Below are positions 57,344-64,000 of a stretch of DNA of 64,000 nt, piece by piece. Within the stretch, counting starts at the first letter, position 1. Each line of letters starts with the position of its first letter. The stretch comes from REEB76 sp963774895. GTDB lineage: Bacteria; Pseudomonadota; Gammaproteobacteria; Natronospirales; REEB76. Below the pieces are notes generated by a model, which was not told the DNA's origin, ran no database searches, and was given only the letters and a program-made list of their open reading frames with translations. The stretch is taken from NCBI GenBank assembly GCA_963774895.1, contig CAVZGN010000001.1, positions 854,909-918,908 on the forward strand, given 5' to 3'. Both the position numbers and the translations under genes were made by a program.

Positions 57344-59431
57344 GTGACAGTATTCAAAAAAAGCTTTCAATACGGTGAGCATAAAATCAACTTGGAGACG
57401 GGTGAGATCGCTCGCCAGGCTGATGGCGCAGTTTTGGTCAATATGGCGGACACCGTGGTGCTGGTCACCGCGGTGGGATCCAAATCAGCAATCGAGGGCC
57501 GGGATTTTTTCCCGCTCACGGTCAATTACCAGGAAAAGACCTACGCCGCCGGCAAGATTCCCGGCGGTTTTTTCAAGCGGGAAGGGCGTCCCAGTGAGAA
57601 AGAAACCCTGACGTCCCGCCTTATCGATCGTCCCCTCCGTCCATTGTTCCCAAAAAGTTTCTATAACGAAGTGCAGGTTGTGGCTACGGTCATCTCTGTA
57701 AATCCGGAGGTGGATCCCGATGTGCCGGCGCTCATCGGTGCCTCTGCTGCCCTGGCCATCTCAGGTATGCCGTTCATGGGCCCCATCGGTGCAGCGCGGG
57801 TTGGTTATGAGAATGGTCAATATATCCTGAACCCGTCCAAGACCCAGCTGCTGACCTCCGATTTGGACCTGGTGGTGGCAGGTACCGATAAAGCGGTGCT
57901 GATGGTGGAATCCGAAGCGGATTGCCTGTCAGAAGAGGTGATGCTGGGCGCCGTGATGTTCGGCCATGAACAGCTGCAGGCGGCCATCAAGGTTGTCCGT
58001 GAACTTGCGCAAGAGGCCGGCAAGCCCGCTTGGGACTGGAAACCCGCAGACAAGGACCAGGACCTGGCAGAAACCGTGTCCGCAGAAGCCGAGAAAGCCT
58101 TACGTGAGGCTTATCAGATTGCCGAGAAACAAGCACGCTTTACCCGTATCGAGGAAATACGCCAAGCCGTGCACGCAAAATTCTCAGCGGGTGATAAGCC
58201 ACAATGGTCCGAGAACACAGTAGCCAACGCTTTTAGCGATCTGGAAAAGAAGATTGTTCGAGGCCGGATTCTTGAGGGCCAGCCACGCATCGACGGTCGT
58301 GATACCCGCAGCGTCCGACCCATCACCATTAAAGTCGGCGTACTGCCGCGCACCCATGGCTCGGCGCTGTTTACCCGCGGTGAGACCCAGGCGCTGGTCG
58401 TGACCACGCTTGGCACCGGTCGCGATGCGCAGATCATCGATGCCATCGAAGGTGAACGCAAGGAACCCTTCATGCTGCACTATAACTTCCCGCCCTACTC
58501 GGTCGGTGAAGTGGGCATGATGGGCTCGCCCAAGCGCCGCGAGATCGGTCATGGGCGTCTCGCCAAGCGTGGTATCCAGGCCGTCATGCCGGATATGGCC
58601 AGCTACCCCTATGTAATACGTGTGGTCTCTGAAATTACCGAATCCAATGGCTCAAGTTCGATGGCCAGCGTGTGCGGCACTAGCCTGTCGCTCATGGATG
58701 CCGGCGTGCCCTTGAAGGCGCCGGTGGCCGGTGTGGCCATGGGCCTCATCAAGGAGGGCAGCAAGTTCGCGGTATTGACCGATATCCTGGGTGACGAAGA
58801 CCACCTGGGCGATATGGATTTCAAAGTCGCCGGTTCAGCCACGGGCGTGACCGCGTTGCAGATGGATATCAAGATTGACGGCATCACCCGAGAAATCATG
58901 CAAGCTGCATTGGCCCAGGCCAATGAGGGGCGGCTGCACATACTTGGAAAGATGAACGCGGTCATCGACAAGCCGCGCGCAGAACTTTCGGAGTTTGCGC
59001 CACGCATCATCACCATGAAGATCCACCCGGACAAGATCCGGGATGTGATCGGCAAGGGTGGTGCCGTGATACGCGCGCTTACCGAAGAAACCGGCACTAC
59101 GATCGATATCGAAGATGACGGCACGGTCAAGATCGCATCTGTGGACAAGGCTGCCGGTGAGGCCGCGCGCAAGCGTATCGAAGATATCACCGCCGATGTC
59201 GAAGTCGGCCGTATTTATCAAGGCAAGGTGGTCAAATTGATGGACTTCGGGGCTTTCGTCAGCATCCTACCGGGCCGAGATGGGCTGGTGCATATCTCAC
59301 AAATTTCCGAGGAACGTGTCGAAAAGGTCAGCGATAAACTTACCGAGGGAGACGTCATAAAAGTCAAGGTATTGGAAGTGGACAAACAGGGGCGCATTCG
59401 GCTTAGCATGAAGGCTGTGGATATAGCCTGA
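57344..59431 (+). CDS. pnp: Polyribonucleotide nucleotidyltransferase (PNPase)
   Basis: 3'-to-5' phosphorolytic exoribonuclease and degradosome subunit. The 695 residues have two RNase PH domains (the second with FMLHYNFPPYSVGEVG and KRREIGHGRLAKRG), an alpha-helical linker, the KH domain (HPDKIRDVIGKGGAVIRALT, about 560-590) and the S1 domain (about 620-690, YQGKVVKLMDFGAFVSILPG). GTG 57344 is the start, with GAAGGG upstream. A terminator follows 25 bases after the stop. Confidence 0.99.
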   Translation: MTVFKKSFQYGEHKINLETGEIARQADGAVLVNMADTVVLVTAVGSKSAIEGRDFFPLTVNYQEKTYAAGKIPGGFFKREGRPSEKETLTSRLIDRPLRPLFPKSFYNEVQVVATVISVNPEVDPDVPALIGASAALAISGMPFMGPIGAARVGYENGQYILNPSKTQLLTSDLDLVVAGTDKAVLMVESEADCLSEEVMLGAVMFGHEQLQAAIKVVRELAQEAGKPAWDWKPADKDQDLAETVSAEAEKALREAYQIAEKQARFTRIEEIRQAVHAKFSAGDKPQWSENTVANAFSDLEKKIVRGRILEGQPRIDGRDTRSVRPITIKVGVLPRTHGSALFTRGETQALVVTTLGTGRDAQIIDAIEGERKEPFMLHYNFPPYSVGEVGMMGSPKRREIGHGRLAKRGIQAVMPDMASYPYVIRVVSEITESNGSSSMASVCGTSLSLMDAGVPLKAPVAGVAMGLIKEGSKFAVLTDILGDEDHLGDMDFKVAGSATGVTALQMDIKIDGITREIMQAALAQANEGRLHILGKMNAVIDKPRAELSEFAPRIITMKIHPDKIRDVIGKGGAVIRALTEETGTTIDIEDDGTVKIASVDKAAGEAARKRIEDITADVEVGRIYQGKVVKLMDFGAFVSILPGRDGLVHISQISEERVEKVSDKLTEGDVIKVKVLEVDKQGRIRLSMKAVDIA

Positions 59432-59456
59432 ATCTGGTTTTTAAATCTTAAAAGAC

Positions 59457-59480
59457 AGAGGGCCTTACGGCCCTCTTTTT
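59457..59480 (+). terminator. Intrinsic terminator of the rpsO-pnp operon
   Basis: AGAGGGCC (59457-59464), loop TTAC, GGCCCTCT (59469-59476), followed by T to 59480. It separates pnp from the convergent hydrolase gene. Confidence 0.93.
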
Positions 59481-59499
59481 GTATGCATCTCAAAATATA

Positions 59500-60462
59500 T
59501 CAAATCAACAAATATTTACGCAGATGCAGATCGATGCGTTTTCCTAGCCACATTGTGGGATTTAACAACGAGCCATTCACGAATCCTACATGGCCGCCAT
59601 TGCTGCTGAGTTCCAACGTGACGGATGTGGAAAGCTCGTCTTCCTGGGGCACGGAAGCCGGGCTCATGAATGGATCATCAAGAGCGTGCAAGATCAGTGT
59701 TGGCACATTGATTTTCTTGAGAAAATACCGACTGCTGCAATTCATATAATAATCGTCAGCATCCTTGAAACCATGCAATGGTGCGGTAAGCTTGTCGTCA
59801 AATTCACGAAAGGTGCGAATCCGCCTGATGTCCGGCAGTTCGAAAGGCGGTATCACCGTTTGGAATTTACGTAGGGATGATCTTCGCATACGCCCCAGTA
59901 ACGACCATTTATAGATGCGTGAAGCACCGGTTTCGATGATGCGGGATGCATCCGCCAGATCGAAGGGCACAGATACCGCTATTCCAGTCACCAGCCGTTT
60001 GGCGTTTGGGCTTTCACCCAGCCATTTCAACAAGACATTGCCACCCAGGGAATAGCCCACGGCAGCCAGAACTGTGTGTGGCTCACGTTGTTTCAACAAG
60101 CCGGTGAAATATTCCAAATCCTGGGTAAAGCCGGAGTGATATCCGATCGACAAGCGGTTCGGTTCACCACTGCAGCCGCGAAAATGGGGCAAAGCGCCAC
60201 GTAGCCCCATGGCATGGATATGTAGCATCATGCGAGCCGCATAGCGCGATTTTATTGATCCTTCAAGCCCGTGCAGCACGATGACGATGGGCCCCATTGA
60301 GCCACCGGTCCAGTCCACGTCGATGAAATCACCATCGGGTAATTCCACACGTTCACGGCGTAACTTGACGGGTGGACGCCGGTAAAACACATTCGGGAAA
60401 AGCGTCTGTAAATGACGGTTTTGCAGCCAGCGCGCCGGGGTGAAATCACTTTTTACGATCAC
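59500..60462 (-). CDS. YheT-family alpha/beta hydrolase
   Basis: Predicted cytosolic hydrolase of 320 residues in the AB-hydrolase-1/UPF0017 (YheT) family. The pattern ARWLQNRHLQTLFPNVFYR at the N-terminus, HGLEGSIKSRYA, and the nucleophile elbow GYSLGG (S138) are visible, with the acid in LHALDDPFMSP and the base in NGGHVGFVNG. The natural substrate of the family is not settled. GTG 60462 starts the gene, with AGG 8 bases upstream. Convergent with pnp. Confidence 0.93.
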   Translation of the reverse strand: MIVKSDFTPARWLQNRHLQTLFPNVFYRRPPVKLRRERVELPDGDFIDVDWTGGSMGPIVIVLHGLEGSIKSRYAARMMLHIHAMGLRGALPHFRGCSGEPNRLSIGYHSGFTQDLEYFTGLLKQREPHTVLAAVGYSLGGNVLLKWLGESPNAKRLVTGIAVSVPFDLADASRIIETGASRIYKWSLLGRMRRSSLRKFQTVIPPFELPDIRRIRTFREFDDKLTAPLHGFKDADDYYMNCSSRYFLKKINVPTLILHALDDPFMSPASVPQEDELSTSVTLELSSNGGHVGFVNGSLLNPTMWLGKRIDLHLRKYLLI

Positions 60463-60591
60463 GTAGGTACCTGTAGCAACAACTTTAGCAGTGGCTCATG
60501 ACTGCAATGAGTCAGGCGGCATCCACAGTTTTGGATCGCTAGAGCACCCACATCGTAGCTGGAAAGCGGGCGATTCATCCGATAAAATATC

Positions 60592-60611
60592 ATATTATTA
60601 TATAATAATAT
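60592..60611. repeat. Perfect 20-bp A/T palindrome
   Basis: ATATTATTATATAATAATAT reads the same on both strands. It lies in the very A/T-rich interval 60580-60650, between gluQ and the hydrolase gene on the minus strand, unlike the GC-rich surroundings. No T-run terminator or promoter assignment is secure. Confidence 0.75.
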
Positions 60612-60644
60612 CAAATAGATAAGATACATATCTGATCTAGATAA

Positions 60645-61590
60645 TCATACATATTTGCGGCTTGACACACCTTTGATCAAGTTCGTTTGCCAATGACTGA
60701 CAGCCCAAGCGAGTACTGCGTGCGGAGCTGCTGACTGTAAATCGGCAGGCGGAGACTGACCAAGAAATTGTAGCGCTAGGCACAGCATCTTGCTGGGCGA
60801 TTCAACATTCAGTTGTGCTGCCTGGGTCTGTTTGCTGATCTTTCTACCCTGCGTGTCCAAGGCTACCGGCAGATGCATATACACAGGCGTGGGCAGACCG
60901 AACACACGTTGTAGGTAAATCTGTCGGGGAGTGGATATCAGTAGGTCAGCACCGCGCACCACATGGCTGATGCCCTGGAAAACATCATCCAGTACCACAG
61001 CCAGCTGATAGGCGAAATGGCCATCAGTACGGCGCACTATGAAATCACCAATTTCTTTTGCCAGATGCTGGTGAATGACGCCTTGAAGTACGTCATTAAA
61101 TGAGAATATTTCATCGCTGGGTACTTTCAATTGAACTCCGGCAGCTCGTTTATCGTTGCGTAGGCGATTGCGGCAGGTGCCCGAATACACCGGCCCTTCC
61201 AAGCCATGTAGGCCGCTGTCGGCGATTTCCCGGCGACTGCACGTGCAGGTATACGCCATGCTTTTGTCCAGCAGAGTTTCAACGGCTGCTTTAATATGCA
61301 TCCACGCGGGTATGCTGAAACAGCACCGGCCCATCCCAATGCAGGCCATGGATCTCAAGCATTCTCATGATGGCATCCGCGGCTTCAGGCTGCTCCCGCG
61401 GAGGATCCAGATCTTCGATGCGCAACAGCCAGTCGCCTCCGTGGAAGCGCGCATCCAAATAGCTGCCAAGCGCTGTCGTCAGCGAACCGAAGTGCAACGG
61501 GCCGGTGGGTGAAGGCGCAAAACGTCCCCGATACGTAGTTGAACTCTTGGATGGTTGAGGCGGGGTGCCGGAAGCCAAGGGTTGATACAA
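60645..61590 (-). pseudogene. gluQ: Glutamyl-Q tRNA(Asp) synthetase, interrupted by a single-base frameshift
   Basis: GluQ attaches glutamate to queuosine in tRNA-Asp and resembles the catalytic core of GluRS. The first frame (61590-61291) encodes GRFAPSPTGPLHFGSL and RIEDLDPPRE and ends in VDAY-stop. The second frame (open from 61358 down to 60645) continues with KAAVETLLDKSMAYTCTCSR, zinc-type cysteines CTC and SGTC, and a KISKQ signature. Removing one T at 61293-61294 joins them into about 314 residues, the family length. Start TTG 61590 is weak. It may be a true pseudogene or a sequencing/assembly error. Confidence 0.88.
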
Positions 61591-61644
61591 CAGTACAATC
61601 CGCTTTAGGGAATTAATGCCGAATTCGAGGTCAATGTCATGTAT

Positions 61645-61682
61645 AAAAAAAGGGAGTGCTTCTTAAACAACAGATAACACTC
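61645..61682 (-). terminator. Probable terminator after dksA
   Basis: On the minus strand GAGTGTT (61682-61676) pairs with AGCACTC (61660-61654) across a long loop and is followed by seven T (61651-61645). The large loop makes it a weak to moderate terminator separating dksA from gluQ. Confidence 0.6.
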
Positions 61683-61697
61683 ACGATGCCTTGAACA

Positions 61698-62261
61698 TCA
61701 ACCGGTCATCTGTTTCTCACGTATCTCATCCAAGGTCTTGCAATCAATGCATTGGGTGGCTGTAGGACGCGCTTCCAGGCGGCGGATTCCGATCTCCACG
61801 CCGCAGGAATCACAGTAACCGTATTCACCGGCTTCCAAGCTAGCTAGTGCTTCGTCAATTTTTTTGATCAATTTGCGTTCCCGGTCACGGGTGCGCAGTT
61901 CCAGGCTGAATTCCGATTCCTGGGTGGCGCGATCATTGGGGTCAGGAAAGTTGGCAGCCTCGTCCTGCATATGATGCACGGTACGATCCACTTCCTCCAT
62001 GAGCTCTTTTTTCCACCCCAGCAGAATATTGCGGAAGTGACCGCGCTGATTCTCGTTCATGTAAGGCTCGCCTTTCCTGAGCGGATAAGGCGTGAATCCC
62101 TGGAAGACGTCGCTAGCCCGGCGCCGGAATCGGCGTGTGGCTGTTACGGGCCTGGTAACTGCCTTTCTCGCTAGCGGCGATTTGGCTACAACTTTGATGG
62201 CTGGTTTTCTTGCGGCCTTGGATTTGGAAGGCGCACTAACAGCCTTTTTCTTAGCCGGCAT
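61698..62261 (-). CDS. dksA: RNA polymerase-binding transcription factor DksA, N-terminally extended
   Basis: Binds the secondary channel of RNA polymerase and works with ppGpp in the stringent response. In 187 residues the coiled-coil region (HFRNILLGWKKELMEEVDRT) and acidic tip (DPNDRATQESEFSLELRTRD) are intact. The zinc finger is YCDSCG-17-CIDC. Compared with the 151-residue E. coli protein, about 50 extra Lys/Ala/Arg/Pro-rich residues precede the conserved core. ATG 62261 has CAGGAG 7 bases upstream, so the extension is real. gluQ follows, the usual dksA-gluQ order. Confidence 0.96.
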   Translation of the reverse strand: MPAKKKAVSAPSKSKAARKPAIKVVAKSPLARKAVTRPVTATRRFRRRASDVFQGFTPYPLRKGEPYMNENQRGHFRNILLGWKKELMEEVDRTVHHMQDEAANFPDPNDRATQESEFSLELRTRDRERKLIKKIDEALASLEAGEYGYCDSCGVEIGIRRLEARPTATQCIDCKTLDEIREKQMTG

Positions 62262-62349
62262 CGAAAACTCCTGATTATCCGGAAATAAAGCGGAGCAGTT
62301 TATACCGGATTGCCCAATGTAGTGCAAGTTGCACTTGCACGAAATGCAG

Positions 62350-63114
62350 TTATCGCAACTGAATATCCAGCGTTGTAGGTGCGGATCGTTGTATTTCCAT
62401 CCACAGCAGTGTGGCTCCGGCCACTGCCGCCGGCATGATGATGAAATTCACCAACGGAATCAGGGTGCACAGGGCTGTGGCGCCGCCAAAACCAAGCAAT
62501 CGGACACGCTGACGCGTTAATAGTGGGCGTTGAGTTGCAAATACCACCCCATGGTTGCTGAGCGGGTAATCGGAATACTGCACTGCCAGCATCCAGGCGG
62601 TAAATACGAACCACAGGAATGGAGTCAGTATGTTGAACAGTGGAATAAACAACAGCAGCAGGCCCAGCGCGCCAATCAGCAAGGCGCGCCACAGGATATA
62701 CAGCATGCGTCGCAGCTCATCGCGCAGACTGATGGCGATGTCTTTGAACAGGCTGCGGCCGCTGTCCGGTTTTCCACCTCCCGCCAGAGTCTCCACCCGT
62801 GCCGCGAGCACACTGTTGAAAGGCGCGCCGATCAGATTGGCCACCAGTGTGAAGGTGAAGAACAGCACCAGTGCTATGGCCAATGCGAATATCGGCCAGA
62901 GCAAGAAAGGCAGCCAACTGAGCCAGCCAGGAAGCATGGTGGTCAAATGCTGCAGCCAGGTGCTGAAATAATTGGCCGCCCAGGTGATACCGCAAGCAAA
63001 CAGTACGACATTAATGAGCAACGGAACAATGACATGCCGTTTGATCCCCGGCCGCAGGAGAAACCCGAAACCTCGGAACAAACAACCTGCGCCATGGACA
63101 AGTTCATGCAGCAT
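62350..63114 (-). CDS. cysZ: Sulfate transporter CysZ (EI24 family)
   Basis: Inner-membrane sulfate channel supplying cysteine synthesis. 254 residues with about four to six hydrophobic segments, and characteristic stretches GAGCLFRGFGFLLRPGIKR at the N-terminus and FTLVANLIGAPFNSVLAARVE in the middle, then EDI/KDIAISLRDELRRMLYIL. ATG 63114 is the only reasonable start, with no good ribosome-binding site. The frame is open to 63207 through queF. It lies 13 bases after queF and is probably co-transcribed with it. Confidence 0.93.
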   Translation of the reverse strand: MLHELVHGAGCLFRGFGFLLRPGIKRHVIVPLLINVVLFACGITWAANYFSTWLQHLTTMLPGWLSWLPFLLWPIFALAIALVLFFTFTLVANLIGAPFNSVLAARVETLAGGGKPDSGRSLFKDIAISLRDELRRMLYILWRALLIGALGLLLLFIPLFNILTPFLWFVFTAWMLAVQYSDYPLSNHGVVFATQRPLLTRQRVRLLGFGGATALCTLIPLVNFIIMPAAVAGATLLWMEIQRSAPTTLDIQLR

Positions 63115-63127
63115 GTGGGGTGGCGGT

Positions 63128-63517
63128 TCAGGGCAGGGAGATGGGTTCAGGGCTATGCCAGCCTGATTGCCGGTGCTCAGCCACCACCGTGGTATAGATA
63201 CCACCACGTACCTTGAATTCAGCGGTCAGGCGTGCAAATTTCGGCTGTAAGGCAGCCACTAGGTCGTCCATGATGCGGTTGGTTACAGCCTCATGGAAAT
63301 GGCCTTCGCCCCGATAGCTCCAGATGTACAGTTTGAGTGCTTTGAGCTCAACACACAGATGATCGGGGACGTATTCGAGCAGTAGTTCAGCGAAATCCGG
63401 CTGACCGGTTTTTGGGCACAGACAGGTAAATTCGGGAATACGAATACGGATGGTATAATTCCGTCCTGCGCGCGGGTTTGGAAAGGTTTCCAGGATTTTG
63501 CTTGGCAGGGTGGACAT
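63128..63517 (-). CDS. queF: NADPH-dependent 7-cyano-7-deazaguanine reductase (type I QueF)
   Basis: Reduces preQ0 to preQ1 in queuosine synthesis. The 129-residue unimodular form has the nucleophile Cys in FTCLCPKTGQPDFAEL and the family QueF motif region ELKALKLYIWSYRGEGHFHE. The starting ATG is 63517. Notably this window has both a queuosine-synthesis gene and gluQ, whose substrate is queuosine in tRNA-Asp, but gluQ is frameshifted. Divergent from smc. Confidence 0.96.
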   Translation of the reverse strand: MSTLPSKILETFPNPRAGRNYTIRIRIPEFTCLCPKTGQPDFAELLLEYVPDHLCVELKALKLYIWSYRGEGHFHEAVTNRIMDDLVAALQPKFARLTAEFKVRGGIYTTVVAEHRQSGWHSPEPISLP

Positions 63518-63599
63518 GCTGCGCTCGCTACTGCGTTTTCCGGCGCCGATACTTTACACTAGGTGGCTAGGACTGGCCATTAGATGACCACCATTCAGA

Positions 63600-64000
63600 A
63601 TGCGACTCAGTAAAATTAAAATGTCGGGATTCAAATCTTTCGTGGATCCCACTACCATCCAGTTTCCCAGCAATCTTGTTGGCATCGTCGGCCCCAACGG
63701 CTGCGGTAAATCCAATATCATCGACGCCGTGCGCTGGGTGATGGGCGAGTTGTCCGCCAAGCAATTGCGCGGCGACTCCATGGCGGATGTGATTTTCAAC
63801 GGCTCAAGCGCCCGCAAACCAGTTAGTGCGGCATCCATCGAACTGATTTTCGACAATTCGGACGGCGCAGTCGGCGGCCAGTTGGCCAATTACGCGGAAA
63901 TTTCCGTAAAACGCGAAGTGGTGCGTGATGGCACTTCCAACTATTACCTCAACAACACCCGTTGTCGCCGCCGCGACGTAACCGACCTGTTTCTGGGTAA
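63600..64000 (+). CDS. smc: Chromosome segregation protein SMC, 3'-truncated by window edge
   Basis: The first 133 codons of SMC, which organises and separates chromosomes. The frame runs from ATG 63600 to the window end without a stop. It encodes MRLSKIKMSGFKSFVDPTT, then Walker A GPNGCGKSN (about 32-40), DAVRWVMGE, and the arginine-finger-containing YYLNNTRCRRRDVTDLFLG at the end. Full SMC proteins are about 1170 residues. The gene is divergent from queF with 82 bases between them, where TACACT near 63553 may be a -10 element. Confidence 0.97.
   Translation, partial: MRLSKIKMSGFKSFVDPTTIQFPSNLVGIVGPNGCGKSNIIDAVRWVMGELSAKQLRGDSMADVIFNGSSARKPVSAASIELIFDNSDGAVGGQLANYAEISVKREVVRDGTSNYYLNNTRCRRRDVTDLFLG

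Noticed and set aside
61288..61300. Programmed +1 frameshift in gluQ
   Set aside because: After UAU the shifted codon would be AUU, which the Tyr tRNA cannot read, and no upstream Shine-Dalgarno-like stimulator like that of prfB is evident. A plain indel is simpler.

Overview
The window is a gene-dense chromosomal segment, moderately GC-rich, from a gammaproteobacterium. Evidence for this is a DUF1249 protein, the ratA-rnfH / bamE<>fur / nadK-recN / hrcA-grpE-dnaK-dnaJ cluster, a nuo operon with separate nuoC and nuoD preceded by secG and tRNA-Leu, and the tRNA-fMet-rimP-nusA-infB-rbfA-truB-rpsO-pnp operon. The gene set is mostly housekeeping. No transposase, integrase, prophage or CRISPR array is visible. 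The species cannot be named from the sequence alone, and placement in a deep or environmental gammaproteobacterial lineage is inference.

Layout. 1-2781: the 3' part of a PEP synthase regulator gene, phosphoglucomutase (minus) and a DUF1249 protein. 2782-8652: a poorly characterised stretch with a two-repeat lipoprotein, a coiled-coil protein and the Prc protease, plus two long non-coding gaps. 8653-10449: an ExbB-ExbD-TonB energy-transduction operon closed by a strong terminator. 10592-13382: a fluoride-response unit with a fluoride riboswitch, a small overlapping ORF, crcB, a DUF190 gene, an MFS transporter and a small conserved-looking ORF, closed by a terminator. 13391-14413: the trans-translation pair ssrA (tmRNA) and smpB, with a short duplicate of the tmRNA 3' end downstream. 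14511-18681: ratA, rnfH, bamE, fur, recN and nadK. 18736-24683: the CIRCE-controlled heat-shock cluster hrcA-grpE-dnaK-dnaJ and then dapB. 24819-35970: carAB, greA, rlmE, ftsH, folP, glmM, tpiA and secG. 36097-50739: tRNA-Leu and the complete 14-gene complex I operon. 50787-59480: initiator tRNA, leader terminators, and the transcription/translation operon. 59500-63517 (minus): a hydrolase, a frameshifted gluQ, dksA, cysZ and queF. 63600-64000: the start of smc.

Points of interest. The best-supported regulatory feature is the fluoride riboswitch at 10629-10677. Its pseudoknot strand (ACTCC) can instead pair with the Shine-Dalgarno sequence of a 76-codon ORF whose end overlaps the crcB start, so the sequence itself suggests a translational ON switch with coupling. 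Other signals are a lipoprotein with an internal duplication and identical cysteine spacing, a gluQ gene broken by one base, an initiator tRNA with a U1-U72 mismatch, a displaced copy of the tmRNA 3' end, two intrinsic terminators in the rimP-nusA leader, and a perfect 15-bp inverted repeat at 3995-4030. I saw no wholly new multi-gene system. The fluoride unit and its associated MFS and small ORFs come closest.
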